The notes: generated from the sequence alone by a model not told the origin. A DNA stretch of 57,966 bases from Nitrospirota bacterium (GCA_016213935.1 JACQZG010000039.1:1-57966), one strand, 5' to 3'. Counted from the stretch's first letter, positions 1 through 8,218 are shown. Numbers and translations are program-made.

Positions 1-173
1 CCTTTTTTGCTTTAATTTTTATTTTTTCAATATCTTCGCTATTAACTCTTATGGTCATCGTTATATTTTTTTTCCTTGCCTTAAGAGCTTTTTCTATTTA
101 TCGGAGTATATGCTCCACGAATTAAGGCATTCTCTATTTCTTTTTCTTCTTTGGGTAATTTCATTCTATTCAT
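1..173 (-). pseudogene. BrnA-like antitoxin, frameshifted and cut by the window edge
   Basis: The start codon (173..171) overlaps the brnT stop codon as ATGA, the usual toxin-first coupling of brnTA modules. The first frame gives about 30 residues beginning MNRMKLPKEEKEIENAL and stops at 81. The family-typical continuation (ALKARKKN, then TIRVNSEDIEKIK) lies in the other frame, from about position 95 to the window edge. Joining the two needs a one-base indel near 92-100, a run rich in A and T on the coding strand. The second part resembles the ribbon-helix-helix DNA-binding half of BrnA/CopG-like antitoxins. Either the antitoxin is really broken, which would be odd beside an intact toxin, or there is a sequencing or assembly error. 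The C-terminus lies outside the window. Confidence 0.6.
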
Positions 174-433
174 TTTTTCACCTCATCTTTATTGTGTTTT
201 ATAGTATAGCTGCGGCTTGGGAACAATGTTTTCAGGAATATGTATTCCTCCTCAACAACACAGGGTATGATCCAAATGTATTTTTTGTATTCAAACTTTA
301 AAACTATTTGATTTTTTCTGGTTGGGTGTTTTTCTGCTCCGATAAATTTTGAATCTAATATTTCTTCAAAGGATACGCCTCTTTCTTTTTTAAGTATTTT
401 ATTCTTGTTTTCATTCCATCTGAATTCTTTCAC
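170..433 (-). CDS. brnT: BrnT family type II toxin
   Basis: This 87-residue protein has the BrnT pattern: an N-terminal FRWNENKNK motif, then KKERGVSFEEI, and a later basic strand ending in SYTIKH. BrnT toxins are small RNase-fold proteins of the RelE superfamily that inhibit translation and are neutralised by BrnA, which also represses the operon. The length is normal for the family and the frame is intact. It overlaps its antitoxin by four bases. The gene is more AT-rich than the housekeeping genes further in, as expected for a mobile toxin-antitoxin module. Toxicity is inferred from the family. Confidence 0.75.
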   Translation of the reverse strand: MKEFRWNENKNKILKKERGVSFEEILDSKFIGAEKHPTRKNQIVLKFEYKKYIWIIPCVVEEEYIFLKTLFPSRSYTIKHNKDEVKK

Positions 434-489
434 GATTTAAGATTAACACAAGTTGAATGTATTTACAATTATAATTACATTAAAAAAGA

Positions 490-510
490 GTGAGTGACGA
501 GTGCCGCTGT
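490..510 (+). repeat. 21-bp motif shared with the right end of the window
   Basis: The motif GTGAGTGACGAGTGCCGCTGT matches the 21 bases at 57520..57540 at 18 positions. Both copies lie in gene-poor sequence 3' of accessory minus-strand genes. Otherwise the 434-603 interval is AT-rich and shows no convincing gene. Confidence 0.4.
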
Positions 511-603
511 ATCACAAACAGCTTGTAATGGTGAAGAGGGTAGAGGGGATTGTGCAAATGCCAATAGTAAAGTCTAACCATGTTACTTCTGTTACTTCCT
601 TTT

Positions 604-960
604 TTAATCATTAACTTTCATGGAGTTAATCTTTTCAAGTAATTCATTAACTTTATTTACGACCTCTTTCATTTTGTTTAAACCTATTAGGGTTAGTTTA
701 TAATCACCTCGTCCAAGAAATTTAATATAGTCTTTGTCTCTCATGTTTTGAATAGTTTTTTGTAATGTCTCCTCGGGCTTTTCGGGTTTTTCTTTATGAC
801 CCAGTGCAATTGACCAATCAATGGCAGTTTGAAGATTATTTGCTGACATAAGCTGAGATCTTGCAAAAACGCGATTGCTTCCTCCCAACATATCATTAAT
901 TACTAAAAAGGCTATGGTCTCCCAATTTGATTTCTCTGCTATTTTAATTCTTCTGCCCAT
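604..960 (-). CDS. hypothetical protein with winged-helix-like C-terminal half
   Basis: 118 residues; not matched with certainty to a named family. The start is well supported: AAGGAGGAG lies about eight bases upstream of the ATG. The N-terminal half is helical. The C-terminal half (about residues 60-100) reads ETLQKTIQNMRDKDYIKF, then GRGDYKLT, a helix followed by a beta-hairpin wing. This resembles the winged-helix DNA-binding domain at the C-terminus of DpnI-like restriction enzymes and some other restriction-associated proteins, but no catalytic motif is visible. It stands alone beside a toxin-antitoxin module, so an accessory DNA-binding role is the best guess. Confidence 0.55.
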   Translation of the reverse strand: MGRRIKIAEKSNWETIAFLVINDMLGGSNRVFARSQLMSANNLQTAIDWSIALGHKEKPEKPEETLQKTIQNMRDKDYIKFLGRGDYKLTLIGLNKMKEVVNKVNELLEKINSMKVND

Positions 961-1103
961 TTATTAACTCCTCCTTAAAGCGGATGTAAGAGATATTATT
1001 AACTTATGGATAATAATTAAATTGCTTCCATCCGTATTTGCTGGCATAAGACAATTGTAGAGTGTAAATATAAATATACAAGCTGAAAATATAATGCCAC
1101 ACC

Positions 1104-2204
1104 TTAAAACCACTTCTTCCTTTTAAAGAAGAACAGCATGGTGATTGCCACAGTCGCCATCAGGCCCAATGCAAAGGGATAACCGAAGTACCAGTCGAGT
1201 TCGGGCATATTGAAGGGGCTCCTGCCCGTATTGAAGTTCATGCCGTAAACTCCGGCGATGAACGTGAGCGGTATAAATATCGCGGCGAATATGGTTAGGA
1301 CTTTCATCACTTCATTCATCCTGTTGCTTATGCTTGAGAGGTAGACGTCTAACATTCCTGATATCATATCCCTGTATGTCTCGACAGAATCTATAACCTG
1401 TATCGTGTGGTCGTAAAGGTCGCGCAGGTATATGCTCGTGCTCTTCTCTATCAATGCGGTCTCTTCCCTTTCGAGGCTTCCAATGATTTCGCGCAGGGGC
1501 CAAACCGATTTGCGGAGGAATATCATCTCTCTCTTCAGCGAATGGATCTTTTTTAATGTCTCCGGCTTTGGGTTGGCGACAAGCTCGTCTTCTATCATCT
1601 CGATCTCTTCGCCTATGTTCTCAAGCACCTTGAAGTAATTGTCAACGACCGCGTCCATGAGCGAGTAAGCGAGGTAGTCCGCACCGGCTTTTCTTATACG
1701 CCCCTTGTTGAATTTTATCCTGTCTCTTATCGAATCGAAGACATCTCCTATATCTTCCTGAAATGTTATGACATAATTACTGCCGAGGATAATGCTCGCC
1801 TGCTCCACCTTAAGCTCCTTTGCCGCGGGATTGTATGTGAGCATTTTGAGAACGATATAGAGGTAGTCGTCGTATAAATCAAGCTTAGGCCTCTGTTCCG
1901 TGTTGAGTATATCCTCGATGACAAGGGGATGGATGCCGTAATGCCCGCATATCTCCTCAACGGCTGCGACATCGTGAAGCCCGTCGACGTTTATCCATGT
2001 AACGGCAGGCTTATCCTTATAAGGCAGGCAGTCATGCGCTTTGGCAACTTCCCTGATGCCGAAATTCTCCGCGTCGTAATCAATAACGGTTATCTTTATC
2101 TCTTCTGTTTTCTTTTCGCCGACGAATACCGGAGTTCCCGGAACAAGCCCTGACTTTTTTGAACGCCTCGAACGTTTGTGCCTGTTTCTTTTATGGTTGG
2201 CCAT
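1104..2204 (-). CDS. corA: CorA magnesium/cobalt transporter
   Basis: 366 residues, normal for CorA. A very basic N-terminus (MANHKRNRHKRSRRSKK) precedes a cytoplasmic domain and long helices. Two C-terminal membrane helices follow, with the signature GMN selectivity loop at about residues 321-323 and a basic tail KRKKWF. CorA forms a homopentameric inner-membrane channel for Mg2+ and Co2+ uptake, gated by cytoplasmic Mg2+. Its start lies four bases after the trpG stop, so it is probably the last gene of the trpE-trpG-corA transcript. No Mg2+-sensing leader is visible, which suits constitutive expression. Confidence 0.95.
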   Translation of the reverse strand: MANHKRNRHKRSRRSKKSGLVPGTPVFVGEKKTEEIKITVIDYDAENFGIREVAKAHDCLPYKDKPAVTWINVDGLHDVAAVEEICGHYGIHPLVIEDILNTEQRPKLDLYDDYLYIVLKMLTYNPAAKELKVEQASIILGSNYVITFQEDIGDVFDSIRDRIKFNKGRIRKAGADYLAYSLMDAVVDNYFKVLENIGEEIEMIEDELVANPKPETLKKIHSLKREMIFLRKSVWPLREIIGSLEREETALIEKSTSIYLRDLYDHTIQVIDSVETYRDMISGMLDVYLSSISNRMNEVMKVLTIFAAIFIPLTFIAGVYGMNFNTGRSPFNMPELDWYFGYPFALGLMATVAITMLFFFKRKKWF

Positions 2205-2208
2205 CGGT

Positions 2209-2772
2209 CTAAAGCCTGAGGAAATTCCTCAAAAGATCCATTCCGGGTTTTGTCAGTATGGATTCGGGGTGGAACTGGACGCCTTCGAGTATAAACTCTT
2301 TGTGCCTCATTCCCATTATCTCGCCAGTGTCTGTCCATGCCGATATCTCAAAGTAGTCCGGCAGGGTCTCACGCTTTACTATGAGCGAGTGGTAACGCGT
2401 TGCCTCAAAGGGATTTGGGAGGTTTGAGAATATCGTCTTTCCATCATGATATATCATGGATGTCTTGCCGTGCATGAGTGAAGGCGCGTTTATTATCTCG
2501 CCTCCGAAGGCCGCACCTATCGACTGGTGGCCGAGGCATACGCCGAGAATCGGAAGTTTGCCCGCGAAATGTTTTATCACATCGATTGATATCCCGGCTT
2601 CTTTAGGGGTGCATGGGCCCGGCGATATGACTATCCTGCCAGGCTTCAGTTCCTCTATCTCCGCTATGGTTATCTTGTCATTCCTGAAGACTCGTATATC
2701 CTCGCCAAGCTCGCCAAGATACTGAACGAGGTTGTAGGTGAACGAATCATAGTTGTCGATCATCAATAACAT
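2209..2772 (-). CDS. trpG: anthranilate/aminodeoxychorismate synthase glutaminase subunit
   Basis: 187 residues: a class I glutamine amidotransferase. The nucleophile is Cys79 in [10 protein letters not shown], and the His168/Glu170 pair sits in VQFHPES. It releases ammonia from glutamine for anthranilate synthase component I (the upstream trpE), giving anthranilate for tryptophan synthesis. Close relatives (PabA) also serve folate synthesis, and in organisms with one copy the subunit can be shared. It is separated from trpE by about 120 bp of AT-rich repeat and followed after four bases by corA. Confidence 0.93.
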   Translation of the reverse strand: MLLMIDNYDSFTYNLVQYLGELGEDIRVFRNDKITIAEIEELKPGRIVISPGPCTPKEAGISIDVIKHFAGKLPILGVCLGHQSIGAAFGGEIINAPSLMHGKTSMIYHDGKTIFSNLPNPFEATRYHSLIVKRETLPDYFEISAWTDTGEIMGMRHKEFILEGVQFHPESILTKPGMDLLRNFLRL

Positions 2773-2780
2773 AAATAAAA

Positions 2781-2894
2781 AAGTTAAAAGTTTAGAGTTA
2801 AAAGTTGAAAGTTATGATCTCTCTTTTATCTTAACATCATTGTTCAAGTTTAAATTTCATTACAACTCTTAACTTATAACTCTGCATTCTTAAC
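2781..2894. repeat. AT-rich inverted cluster of short GTTAAAAG/CTTAAC units
   Basis: Bases 2781-2814 hold tandem variants of AGTTAAAAG. Bases 2862-2894 hold the reverse-complement type (AACTCTTAACTTATAACTC). Together they form a loose inverted repeat between trpE and trpG. Similar low-complexity strings occur at about 4484-4530 and 52424-52440. Confidence 0.6.
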
Positions 2895-4387
2895 TATATA
2901 TTTTCCGCCATCTCTATCGCCTTGAACATCCCTTTTGCCTTGTTCACGGTCTCTTTATATTCAAGCTCTGGGTCTGAATCCGCGACTATGCCCGCGCCCG
3001 CCTGAATAGACGCCCTGCCGTTTTTAAATATAATTGTTCTGATAGTGATGCACATATCCATATTGCCTGAGAAATCAAAGTATCCGACGCATCCGGCGTA
3101 AGGCCCGCGCTTTGTCGGTTCAAGCTCTTCTATTATCTCCATCGCCCTTATCTTCGGCGCGCCCGATACAGTTCCCGCGGGAAATGACGCCCTCAGCACA
3201 TCGAATGAGCCGAGACCTTTCTTCAGTTTTCCGACAACATTAGACACTATGTGCATGACATGAGAGTATCTCTCAACCGTCATCAGTTCCGTCACCTTCA
3301 CCGAGCCTGTCACAGCGACCCTTCCGACGTCGTTTCTTCCGAGGTCGACAAGCATTATATGCTCGGCCAGTTCCTTGGGGTCCTTTATCAGTTCTTTCTC
3401 AAGGGAGATGTCCTCTTCTTTTGTCCTGCCCCTCCGCCTTGTTCCCGCAATCGGCCTCAGTTCGACTGTATCATCCTCAACCCTGACGAGTATTTCGGGC
3501 GAGGAGCCGACAAGAGCGCTTCTGCCCGTATTGATGTAGAACATGTAAGGCGAAGGGTTTATTACCCTCAATGCCCTGTAGGCGTTAAGAGGGTTTACCT
3601 CTGTCTCTCTCTCGAAGTTCTGTGATAACACGGCCTGTATGATATCGCCTGCCCTGATATATTCTTTCGCCTTCTCGACCGCGGCCTTGAAGCCCTCTTT
3701 TGTGAAGCCGGATACGAAGCCCTCTTCCGCATTAATTTTTTCTCCGCGTTCGGCTTTCTCTTTATTCGGATTTTTCGGAGGAACTGCCTTTGTGCCGAGC
3801 TTCTTCACTATGCTGTTTATCTTAATCTCTGCCTCTTTGTAAGCATCTTCAGCGCTCTTCCCTTCAGTGTAAGCATTCGAGATGACCTTGATCGTTTGGC
3901 TCAGGTTGTCAAATACAAGAAGCGTATCTGTGAGCATGAGAAACATGTCCGGATGCCCCGCGCTTTTGCGCCTCATGTCAGGGAGTTTTTCAAAGAAGCG
4001 CACCGTGTCATATCCTATGTAGCCCACGAATCCGCCGAAAAATCTCGGAAGCCCCTCTGTTATGACAGGCTTATACTTTTTAAGCTCGGCAGAGACAATC
4101 TCAAGCGGGTCTCTCTCGAACTTCACCTTTTCCCTCTTTTTGCCCCGCCTGATGGTCATCTGCTTCCCTTTCCCCTCGATTATCAATGACGGTTCGCTTC
4201 CGAGGAAAGAGTATCTCGCCCATTTTTCGCCGCCCTCGATGCTCTCGAGCAGAAAACCTGCCTTGCCCCTGAGCTTGAGAAATGCCGAGAGCGGGGTGTC
4301 GAGATCCGCGAGTATCTCCCTGTAGACAGGGATCAGATTCCCTTCTTTGGCCTTCTCTTTGAATTTATTGAGGTCAGGGTATAACAT
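2894..4387 (-). CDS. trpE: anthranilate synthase component I
   Basis: 497 residues, full length for TrpE. The N-terminal regulatory region (SFLGSEPSLIIEG) is followed by the chorismate-binding domain with the family motifs PIAGTRRRG, LVDLGRNDVGR and FPAGTVSGAPK, and by the C-terminal QAGAGIVADSDPE. It converts chorismate plus ammonia to anthranilate, the first committed step of tryptophan synthesis. trpG follows on the same strand; no other trp genes are here, so the pathway genes are split. The leader is only about 40 nt and no Trp-codon attenuator peptide is seen. Confidence 0.94.
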   Translation of the reverse strand: MLYPDLNKFKEKAKEGNLIPVYREILADLDTPLSAFLKLRGKAGFLLESIEGGEKWARYSFLGSEPSLIIEGKGKQMTIRRGKKREKVKFERDPLEIVSAELKKYKPVITEGLPRFFGGFVGYIGYDTVRFFEKLPDMRRKSAGHPDMFLMLTDTLLVFDNLSQTIKVISNAYTEGKSAEDAYKEAEIKINSIVKKLGTKAVPPKNPNKEKAERGEKINAEEGFVSGFTKEGFKAAVEKAKEYIRAGDIIQAVLSQNFERETEVNPLNAYRALRVINPSPYMFYINTGRSALVGSSPEILVRVEDDTVELRPIAGTRRRGRTKEEDISLEKELIKDPKELAEHIMLVDLGRNDVGRVAVTGSVKVTELMTVERYSHVMHIVSNVVGKLKKGLGSFDVLRASFPAGTVSGAPKIRAMEIIEELEPTKRGPYAGCVGYFDFSGNMDMCITIRTIIFKNGRASIQAGAGIVADSDPELEYKETVNKAKGMFKAIEMAENI

Positions 4388-4428
4388 TTGACAAACTCAC
4401 TCTCTATTCATTATGATTTTAATCGTCT

Positions 4429-4460
4429 ATTATAGAATAAAAAGAGATTAAAGTTGTCAG
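4429..4460 (-). promoter_or_regulatory. putative promoter of trpE-trpG-corA
   Basis: On the minus strand a perfect TATAAT (4434..4429) lies about 42 bases upstream of the trpE ATG. CTGACA (4460..4455, five of six to consensus) lies 20 bases further upstream. That spacer is longer than the ideal 17, so the -35 assignment is weak. Confidence 0.4.
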
Positions 4461-4485
4461 CCTCGGCTGATTCGCCTGAGGCGAA
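4461..4485. repeat. CCTCGGC...TCGCCTGAGGCGA element, copy 1
   Basis: This stretch contains CCTCGGCTGATTCGCCTGAG followed by GCGAA. A near-identical unit occurs inverted at about 35666-35693, and a shorter one at about 35590-35611. The inner TCGCCTGAGGCGA is nearly self-complementary. Confidence 0.5.
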
Positions 4486-4536
4486 ATAGTTAATTAACTT
4501 TCCACTCTTCACTTTTAATTATTAACTTGTTTTTTA

Positions 4537-4611
4537 GCGGGTGTAGCTCAGCGGTAGAGCACAACCTTGCCAAGGTTGGGGTCGAGGGTTCGAAACCCTT
4601 CACCCGCTCCA
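4537..4611 (+). tRNA. tRNA-Gly (anticodon GCC)
   Basis: A complete cloverleaf is visible: acceptor GCGGGTG paired with CACCCGC, D-arm GTAGCTCAGCGGTAGAGC, anticodon arm CAACC-TTGCCAA-GGTTG giving anticodon GCC, T-arm GAGGGTTCGAAACCCTT, and an encoded CCA end. Confidence 0.96.
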
Positions 4612-4680
4612 TTTTAAAACAGAACATAGGGCAAAGGGGATAAGGAAAAACCTTGAAGCATTGCCCTGAAAATTTTCAAG
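4612..4680 (+). other. structured interval after tRNA-Gly (possible small RNA or attenuator)
   Basis: Stem AGGGCAA (4628-4634) can pair with TTGCCCT (4661-4667), enclosing AAGG-AAAAA-CCTT. A competing stem CCTTGAA (4651-4657) can pair with TTCAAGG (4675-4681). The intrinsic terminator at 4681-4710 follows. The pairing is seen in the sequence; an RNA product is only inferred. Confidence 0.3.
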
Positions 4681-4710
4681 GAGTCAGCCGATTTGGCTGG
4701 CTCTTTTTTT
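4681..4710 (+). terminator. Rho-independent terminator after tRNA-Gly
   Basis: Stem GAGTCAGCC (4681-4689) pairs with GGCTGGCTC (4695-4703) with one G-T pair and a five-base loop. Seven T follow. It ends the tRNA-Gly transcript. Confidence 0.85.
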
Positions 4711-4716
4711 GTTCTC

Positions 4717-5163
4717 TTATGGGCTTATCTCGCTGATATAATTCCCCTCAGAAAATTTGGCGGTTGCTACGAGTTTGCCGTTAACAAAAAGACGGACTGT
4801 CGGGGCCGCTTCTGAAACACCCGCGATTGAGCTTCTTATATCCATGCCGATCTTTTTTGCAAGTTCGAGCATCTCAGGGCCTGAGAGGTTCGGAGAGACT
4901 GAAACACGGCATGTTAAAGGATTAAGCTGCATGACGTGAAGAATCTTTCCCTGATATTTTGTATTCAGGTTTTCCGCGATTATCTTCCAGTCAAGCGCGG
5001 GGAAATTTTCTGTTGTGCCTAAAATCTTTTTCTTTGAAATCTTTTCATCACGCATTACCGCAACCTTGTTCACAATCCATATCGCGCCGAAAGACAGAAG
5101 GATCATGACGATGAGGAAGATTATTAAACATTTGCCTTCTATTTTCTGATGAATGTCACTCAC
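4717..5163 (-). CDS. hypothetical membrane-anchored protein
   Basis: 148 residues, no family recognised. One hydrophobic helix at about residues 13-32 (LIIFLIVMILLSFGAIWIV) follows a short cytoplasmic N-terminus, so the rest is probably periplasmic. The soluble part has alternating strands (RVSVSPNLS, PTVRLFVNGKLVATAKF) and could form a small beta-rich fold. It is transcribed toward the tRNA-Gly terminator and is monocistronic, between two tRNA genes. No cysteine pairs or catalytic motif are seen. Confidence 0.65.
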   Translation of the reverse strand: MSDIHQKIEGKCLIIFLIVMILLSFGAIWIVNKVAVMRDEKISKKKILGTTENFPALDWKIIAENLNTKYQGKILHVMQLNPLTCRVSVSPNLSGPEMLELAKKIGMDIRSSIAGVSEAAPTVRLFVNGKLVATAKFSEGNYISEISP

Positions 5164-5256
5164 GTTGCAAAGGGCCTCTCTCGTTATATTCTGATTTTAT
5201 CATAACCGCTTTCTTTAAAGAAGTTATGTGGCTTTTAACTATTCTTTGACGGCAGG

Positions 5257-5287
5257 TTGGCAATGAAAAGGGAAAATCTGGTAGAAT
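5257..5287 (+). promoter_or_regulatory. putative promoter of tRNA-Cys
   Basis: TTGGCA (5257-5262, five of six) and an extended -10 TGGTAGAAT (hexamer 5282-5287) are separated by 19 bases. Transcription would start about ten bases before the tRNA. Confidence 0.5.
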
Positions 5288-5303
5288 CATATCAAAGTTT
5301 AAA

Positions 5304-5378
5304 GGCGACGTACCCAAGTGGCAAGGGAGAGGTCTGCAAAACCTTTATTCAGCGGTTCGAATCCGCTCGTCGCCTCCA
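5304..5378 (+). tRNA. tRNA-Cys (anticodon GCA)
   Basis: Acceptor GGCGACG pairs with CGTCGCC and CCA is encoded. The anticodon arm is GAGGT-CTGCAAA-ACCTT with anticodon GCA. The T-arm GCGGTTCGAATCCGC is canonical. Confidence 0.95.
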
Positions 5379-5465
5379 TTTTATCAGCGTTTCTTCATGA
5401 CTTGCTCTTAATCAGCAGCGTTTCTCGCCGGTTGCCTGCCGGTCGATTTTAAGATAATATAACTA

Positions 5466-7553
5466 ATGCCTCTTATATCTTTGCGAACTTCGGCTGTTAT
5501 ATTTTCATCATCTCTCATTCTATTCTTTACAGCGCCGCCTTCCGATGCCTCGTACTTCAACCCTGACGAATCGGAAAAACTGATAAAAGAGTCAGCCTCT
5601 TTGTTAAACTCAGGCAATTATATTGAAGCCGAAAGGCTCCTTTCTGAGATGCCGGAAAAGCTTTTGCCTGACCGGAGGGCGGATTTTTTACTCTGCAGGG
5701 TTAACATGGCTCTCAACAGGGCGGAAAATGCTGAGATATGCCTGAAGAAGGCCGCTGATGATTTCCCTCTCATGAAGGAGCACGTCTTTAAGCTTCTTGC
5801 TGATCTCTATGCAAAGAATGGAGAAGCAGAAAAGGCGCTTCATGCCGCAGAGCTTATAAAAAGCGGGCTCCTAAAAAAAGAGGCGATGCTTATTCAGGCA
5901 AGCTCTCTCGTCGCGCTCGGGAGATATGATGACGCGATTGAAACCCTAAAAAGATTTGTCAGTTCGTATCCTTCCGAATGGGATAAGAAATGGGAGCTTG
6001 CCTCACTGCTCAGAAAGAAAGGGAAGGATAAAGAAGCGGGAGATATTTATAAAGGCCTTCTTATAGGCGCGTCACCTTTTGCAGACCGGGCTGAGAAGGA
6101 ACTCAAAGAGATGAAGGCGGGCGCTCTCTCATATAAAGAGACATTAAAGAGGGCTGACAATCTTTTCAGGATCGGAGAGTACAGGCTCGCCGAATCCGTT
6201 TATGCCGACGCTTCAAAGGGTTATATTGACCCTCTCAGAAAGAGGATAATTTATCAGAGGGGAATGTGTAATTTCAGGCTCAAGGATTATGAAAAGTCTT
6301 CCCTTATCTTCGGCTCGATAGGCACGGCCCGGGCAAAATACTGGCAGGCAAGGTCATTGCTCAGGGCGGGCAGGTTCAGCGATTTTGTCAAAGCCCTGAA
6401 TGAACTCGAGGCGAAATATCCTGACGACAAGCACTACGCGATGGCTCATTTGATCTACGCTGATGAGCTGAGGAGAAAGGGCGATATTGAGGAAGCTTTA
6501 AAGGTATTCAATAAAATAATACGGATCTCCCCGGCAAACGCTGAGGAGGCTTTATGGGGAATGGCATGGATGCACTACACTGCCGGGGACTACGAGTCAG
6601 CGATTGAATCTTTGACAAAACTTTCTGAATACAGGAAGAGCACTGATTACGGCAAGTATGTTTATTGGACTGCAAGGGCTTTTGATAAGAAGCGTGAGAA
6701 ATGCCTCGCGGGAAGCGCCGGGGGCGATGCTTCCAAATGCTCCGCCTCCGGAAAGGATTTTGTAAAGGATATTGTCCCGGACAACAATTACTACGGATTT
6801 CTTGTCAGGTTCAGGTATGGGGCAGGTGGAGATCAGGAGAGATTATATCCGGCGGTTCCCGAAAGGCCCGGCGGAGAGGAATTTGAGCTTGTAGAAACGC
6901 TTGCGTTTTTAGGCATGAGAGATGACGCGGCAGGCGTAATCACGGCGCTTCTGTCGGATTCGGTTAAAAACAGCGAGCTCTTATATTTAGGTTATCTGGC
7001 GGCGGACATTAATGAGTATAAGAGTATCATCAGATTCGCTGAAAATGCCGAAGGGAAGGATTTCCAGTTTCTGTCATACCCGCTCGCTTATTGGAAGACA
7101 ATAGAGAAGTCCGCCGGTTCAAAGAGTGTTGACCCTTATCTTGTTGAAGCCCTTATCAGGGAAGAGAGCAGGTTTGATAACGCGGCTCTCTCATGGGCAG
7201 GCGCTTACGGCCTCATGCAGCTTATGCCCGCGACTGCGGAGAGGGTTAAAACAGAAGCCGGAGTGATTATTCATGATAAGGCTGACCTCTTCGATGCTGA
7301 AAAGAATATTTATCTTGGTATAGAATATCTCTCATTTCTTCTGAAGGAATTTGATAAGCTGCCTTTTTCAATAGCCTCATACAACGCGGGCGAGAATGCC
7401 GTGAGAGGATGGCTTGAGAGGTTTGCAGGGAAAGAGACAGATGAAATAATAGAGGATATCCCTTATACTGAAACACGCAATTATGTGAAGAGGGTGCTTA
7501 AGAGCTACTGGCGCTACCGCACATTATACGGCCTTACTATTGAAGCTTATTGA
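5466..7553 (+). CDS. slt: soluble lytic murein transglycosylase (Slt70-like) with TPR repeats
   Basis: 695 residues. An N-terminal signal peptide (hydrophobic core IFSSSLILFFTAPP) precedes a long alpha-helical TPR-like superhelix to about residue 530. A C-terminal SLT domain follows: the ES motif REESRFDNAALS places the catalytic Glu at about 567, followed by GAYGLMQLMPAT and the later SIASYNAGENAV. The enzyme cleaves the MurNAc-GlcNAc bond of peptidoglycan in the periplasm, forming 1,6-anhydroMurNAc ends, for turnover or insertion of envelope complexes. It follows tRNA-Cys by about 90 bp. Confidence 0.93.
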   Translation: MPLISLRTSAVIFSSSLILFFTAPPSDASYFNPDESEKLIKESASLLNSGNYIEAERLLSEMPEKLLPDRRADFLLCRVNMALNRAENAEICLKKAADDFPLMKEHVFKLLADLYAKNGEAEKALHAAELIKSGLLKKEAMLIQASSLVALGRYDDAIETLKRFVSSYPSEWDKKWELASLLRKKGKDKEAGDIYKGLLIGASPFADRAEKELKEMKAGALSYKETLKRADNLFRIGEYRLAESVYADASKGYIDPLRKRIIYQRGMCNFRLKDYEKSSLIFGSIGTARAKYWQARSLLRAGRFSDFVKALNELEAKYPDDKHYAMAHLIYADELRRKGDIEEALKVFNKIIRISPANAEEALWGMAWMHYTAGDYESAIESLTKLSEYRKSTDYGKYVYWTARAFDKKREKCLAGSAGGDASKCSASGKDFVKDIVPDNNYYGFLVRFRYGAGGDQERLYPAVPERPGGEEFELVETLAFLGMRDDAAGVITALLSDSVKNSELLYLGYLAADINEYKSIIRFAENAEGKDFQFLSYPLAYWKTIEKSAGSKSVDPYLVEALIREESRFDNAALSWAGAYGLMQLMPATAERVKTEAGVIIHDKADLFDAEKNIYLGIEYLSFLLKEFDKLPFSIASYNAGENAVRGWLERFAGKETDEIIEDIPYTETRNYVKRVLKSYWRYRTLYGLTIEAY

Positions 7554-7667
7554 TTTTTTAATATAATTAATAAGATAGATTAAAGGGCTTTACTTTTAGG
7601 TTTAAGTTTGATAATTTACAATCTTAAAGAACAGGAAACATTCGATTTCTTAAAGGAGGAGATTGTC

Positions 7668-7937
7668 TTGGACAAGATTCAGCAGCTTGAAGAAAAGATA
7701 ACAAAGGTAATTGAAAAAATAAAAACCATTTCAGATGAGAACTCTTCGCTTAAATCCAAAATCGCGGAGCTGAATGACGAGTTAAAGGAAAAGAACGAAC
7801 AGGCCAGGTCTTTGAAAAAAGAATTGGATGGAGTGGAGAAACTTAAGGCCAATATAGAAAGGCTGAACAGCGAGCGCGATATGGTAAGGTCTCAGATAGA
7901 GGCCTTGATCGGCGAGCTTGAATCCGTGGAGCTTTAA
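7668..7937 (+). CDS. small coiled-coil protein, ZapB-like
   Basis: I start this gene at the TTG at 7668: AAAGGAGGAG ends seven bases upstream, whereas an upstream in-frame start at 7608 has no ribosome site. The 89-residue product is almost wholly coiled coil, with heptads through KIQQLEEKITKVIEKIK and SSLKSKIAELNDELKEKN. It sits directly upstream of zapA. Small coiled-coil proteins paired with ZapA are common in this position and are thought to bundle or link FtsZ-ring components; the role here is inferred from size, structure and neighbour. Confidence 0.7.
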   Translation: MDKIQQLEEKITKVIEKIKTISDENSSLKSKIAELNDELKEKNEQARSLKKELDGVEKLKANIERLNSERDMVRSQIEALIGELESVEL

Positions 7938-7948
7938 GGGAGCAAATC

Positions 7949-8218
7949 ATGAAATCCGTAGAGGTGCAGATACTCGGACAGAACTATTCGATAAAGACAG
8001 ATGACGACGAGGCTTATATCAAGGAACTGGCGCGTTATGTTGACGGCAAGCTGAAAGAGATATATAACGCGGCTCCTAACGCGAGCCATGTGAAGGTAGC
8101 AATAATGGCTTCACTCGGCATAGCAGATGAACTTTTCAGGGAAAGGGCTGAGCGCAAATCCTTTGACAGGATGATCGAGGAGAAGACAAAGGCATTGTCT
8201 GCTCTCCTGGAAGAATAG
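7949..8218 (+). CDS. zapA: cell division protein ZapA
   Basis: 89 residues with the ZapA layout: an N-terminal beta segment (VEVQILGQNYSIKTDDDE), a helix with the family phrase YVDGKLKEI, a short segment VKVAIMASLGIADEL, and a C-terminal coiled coil. ZapA binds FtsZ and crosslinks protofilaments at the division ring. It lies 11 bases after the coiled-coil gene, in one operon. The 163 bp to lysS contain a REP-like element but no recognisable 6S RNA, which in many genomes follows zapA. Confidence 0.9.
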   Translation: MKSVEVQILGQNYSIKTDDDEAYIKELARYVDGKLKEIYNAAPNASHVKVAIMASLGIADELFRERAERKSFDRMIEEKTKALSALLEE

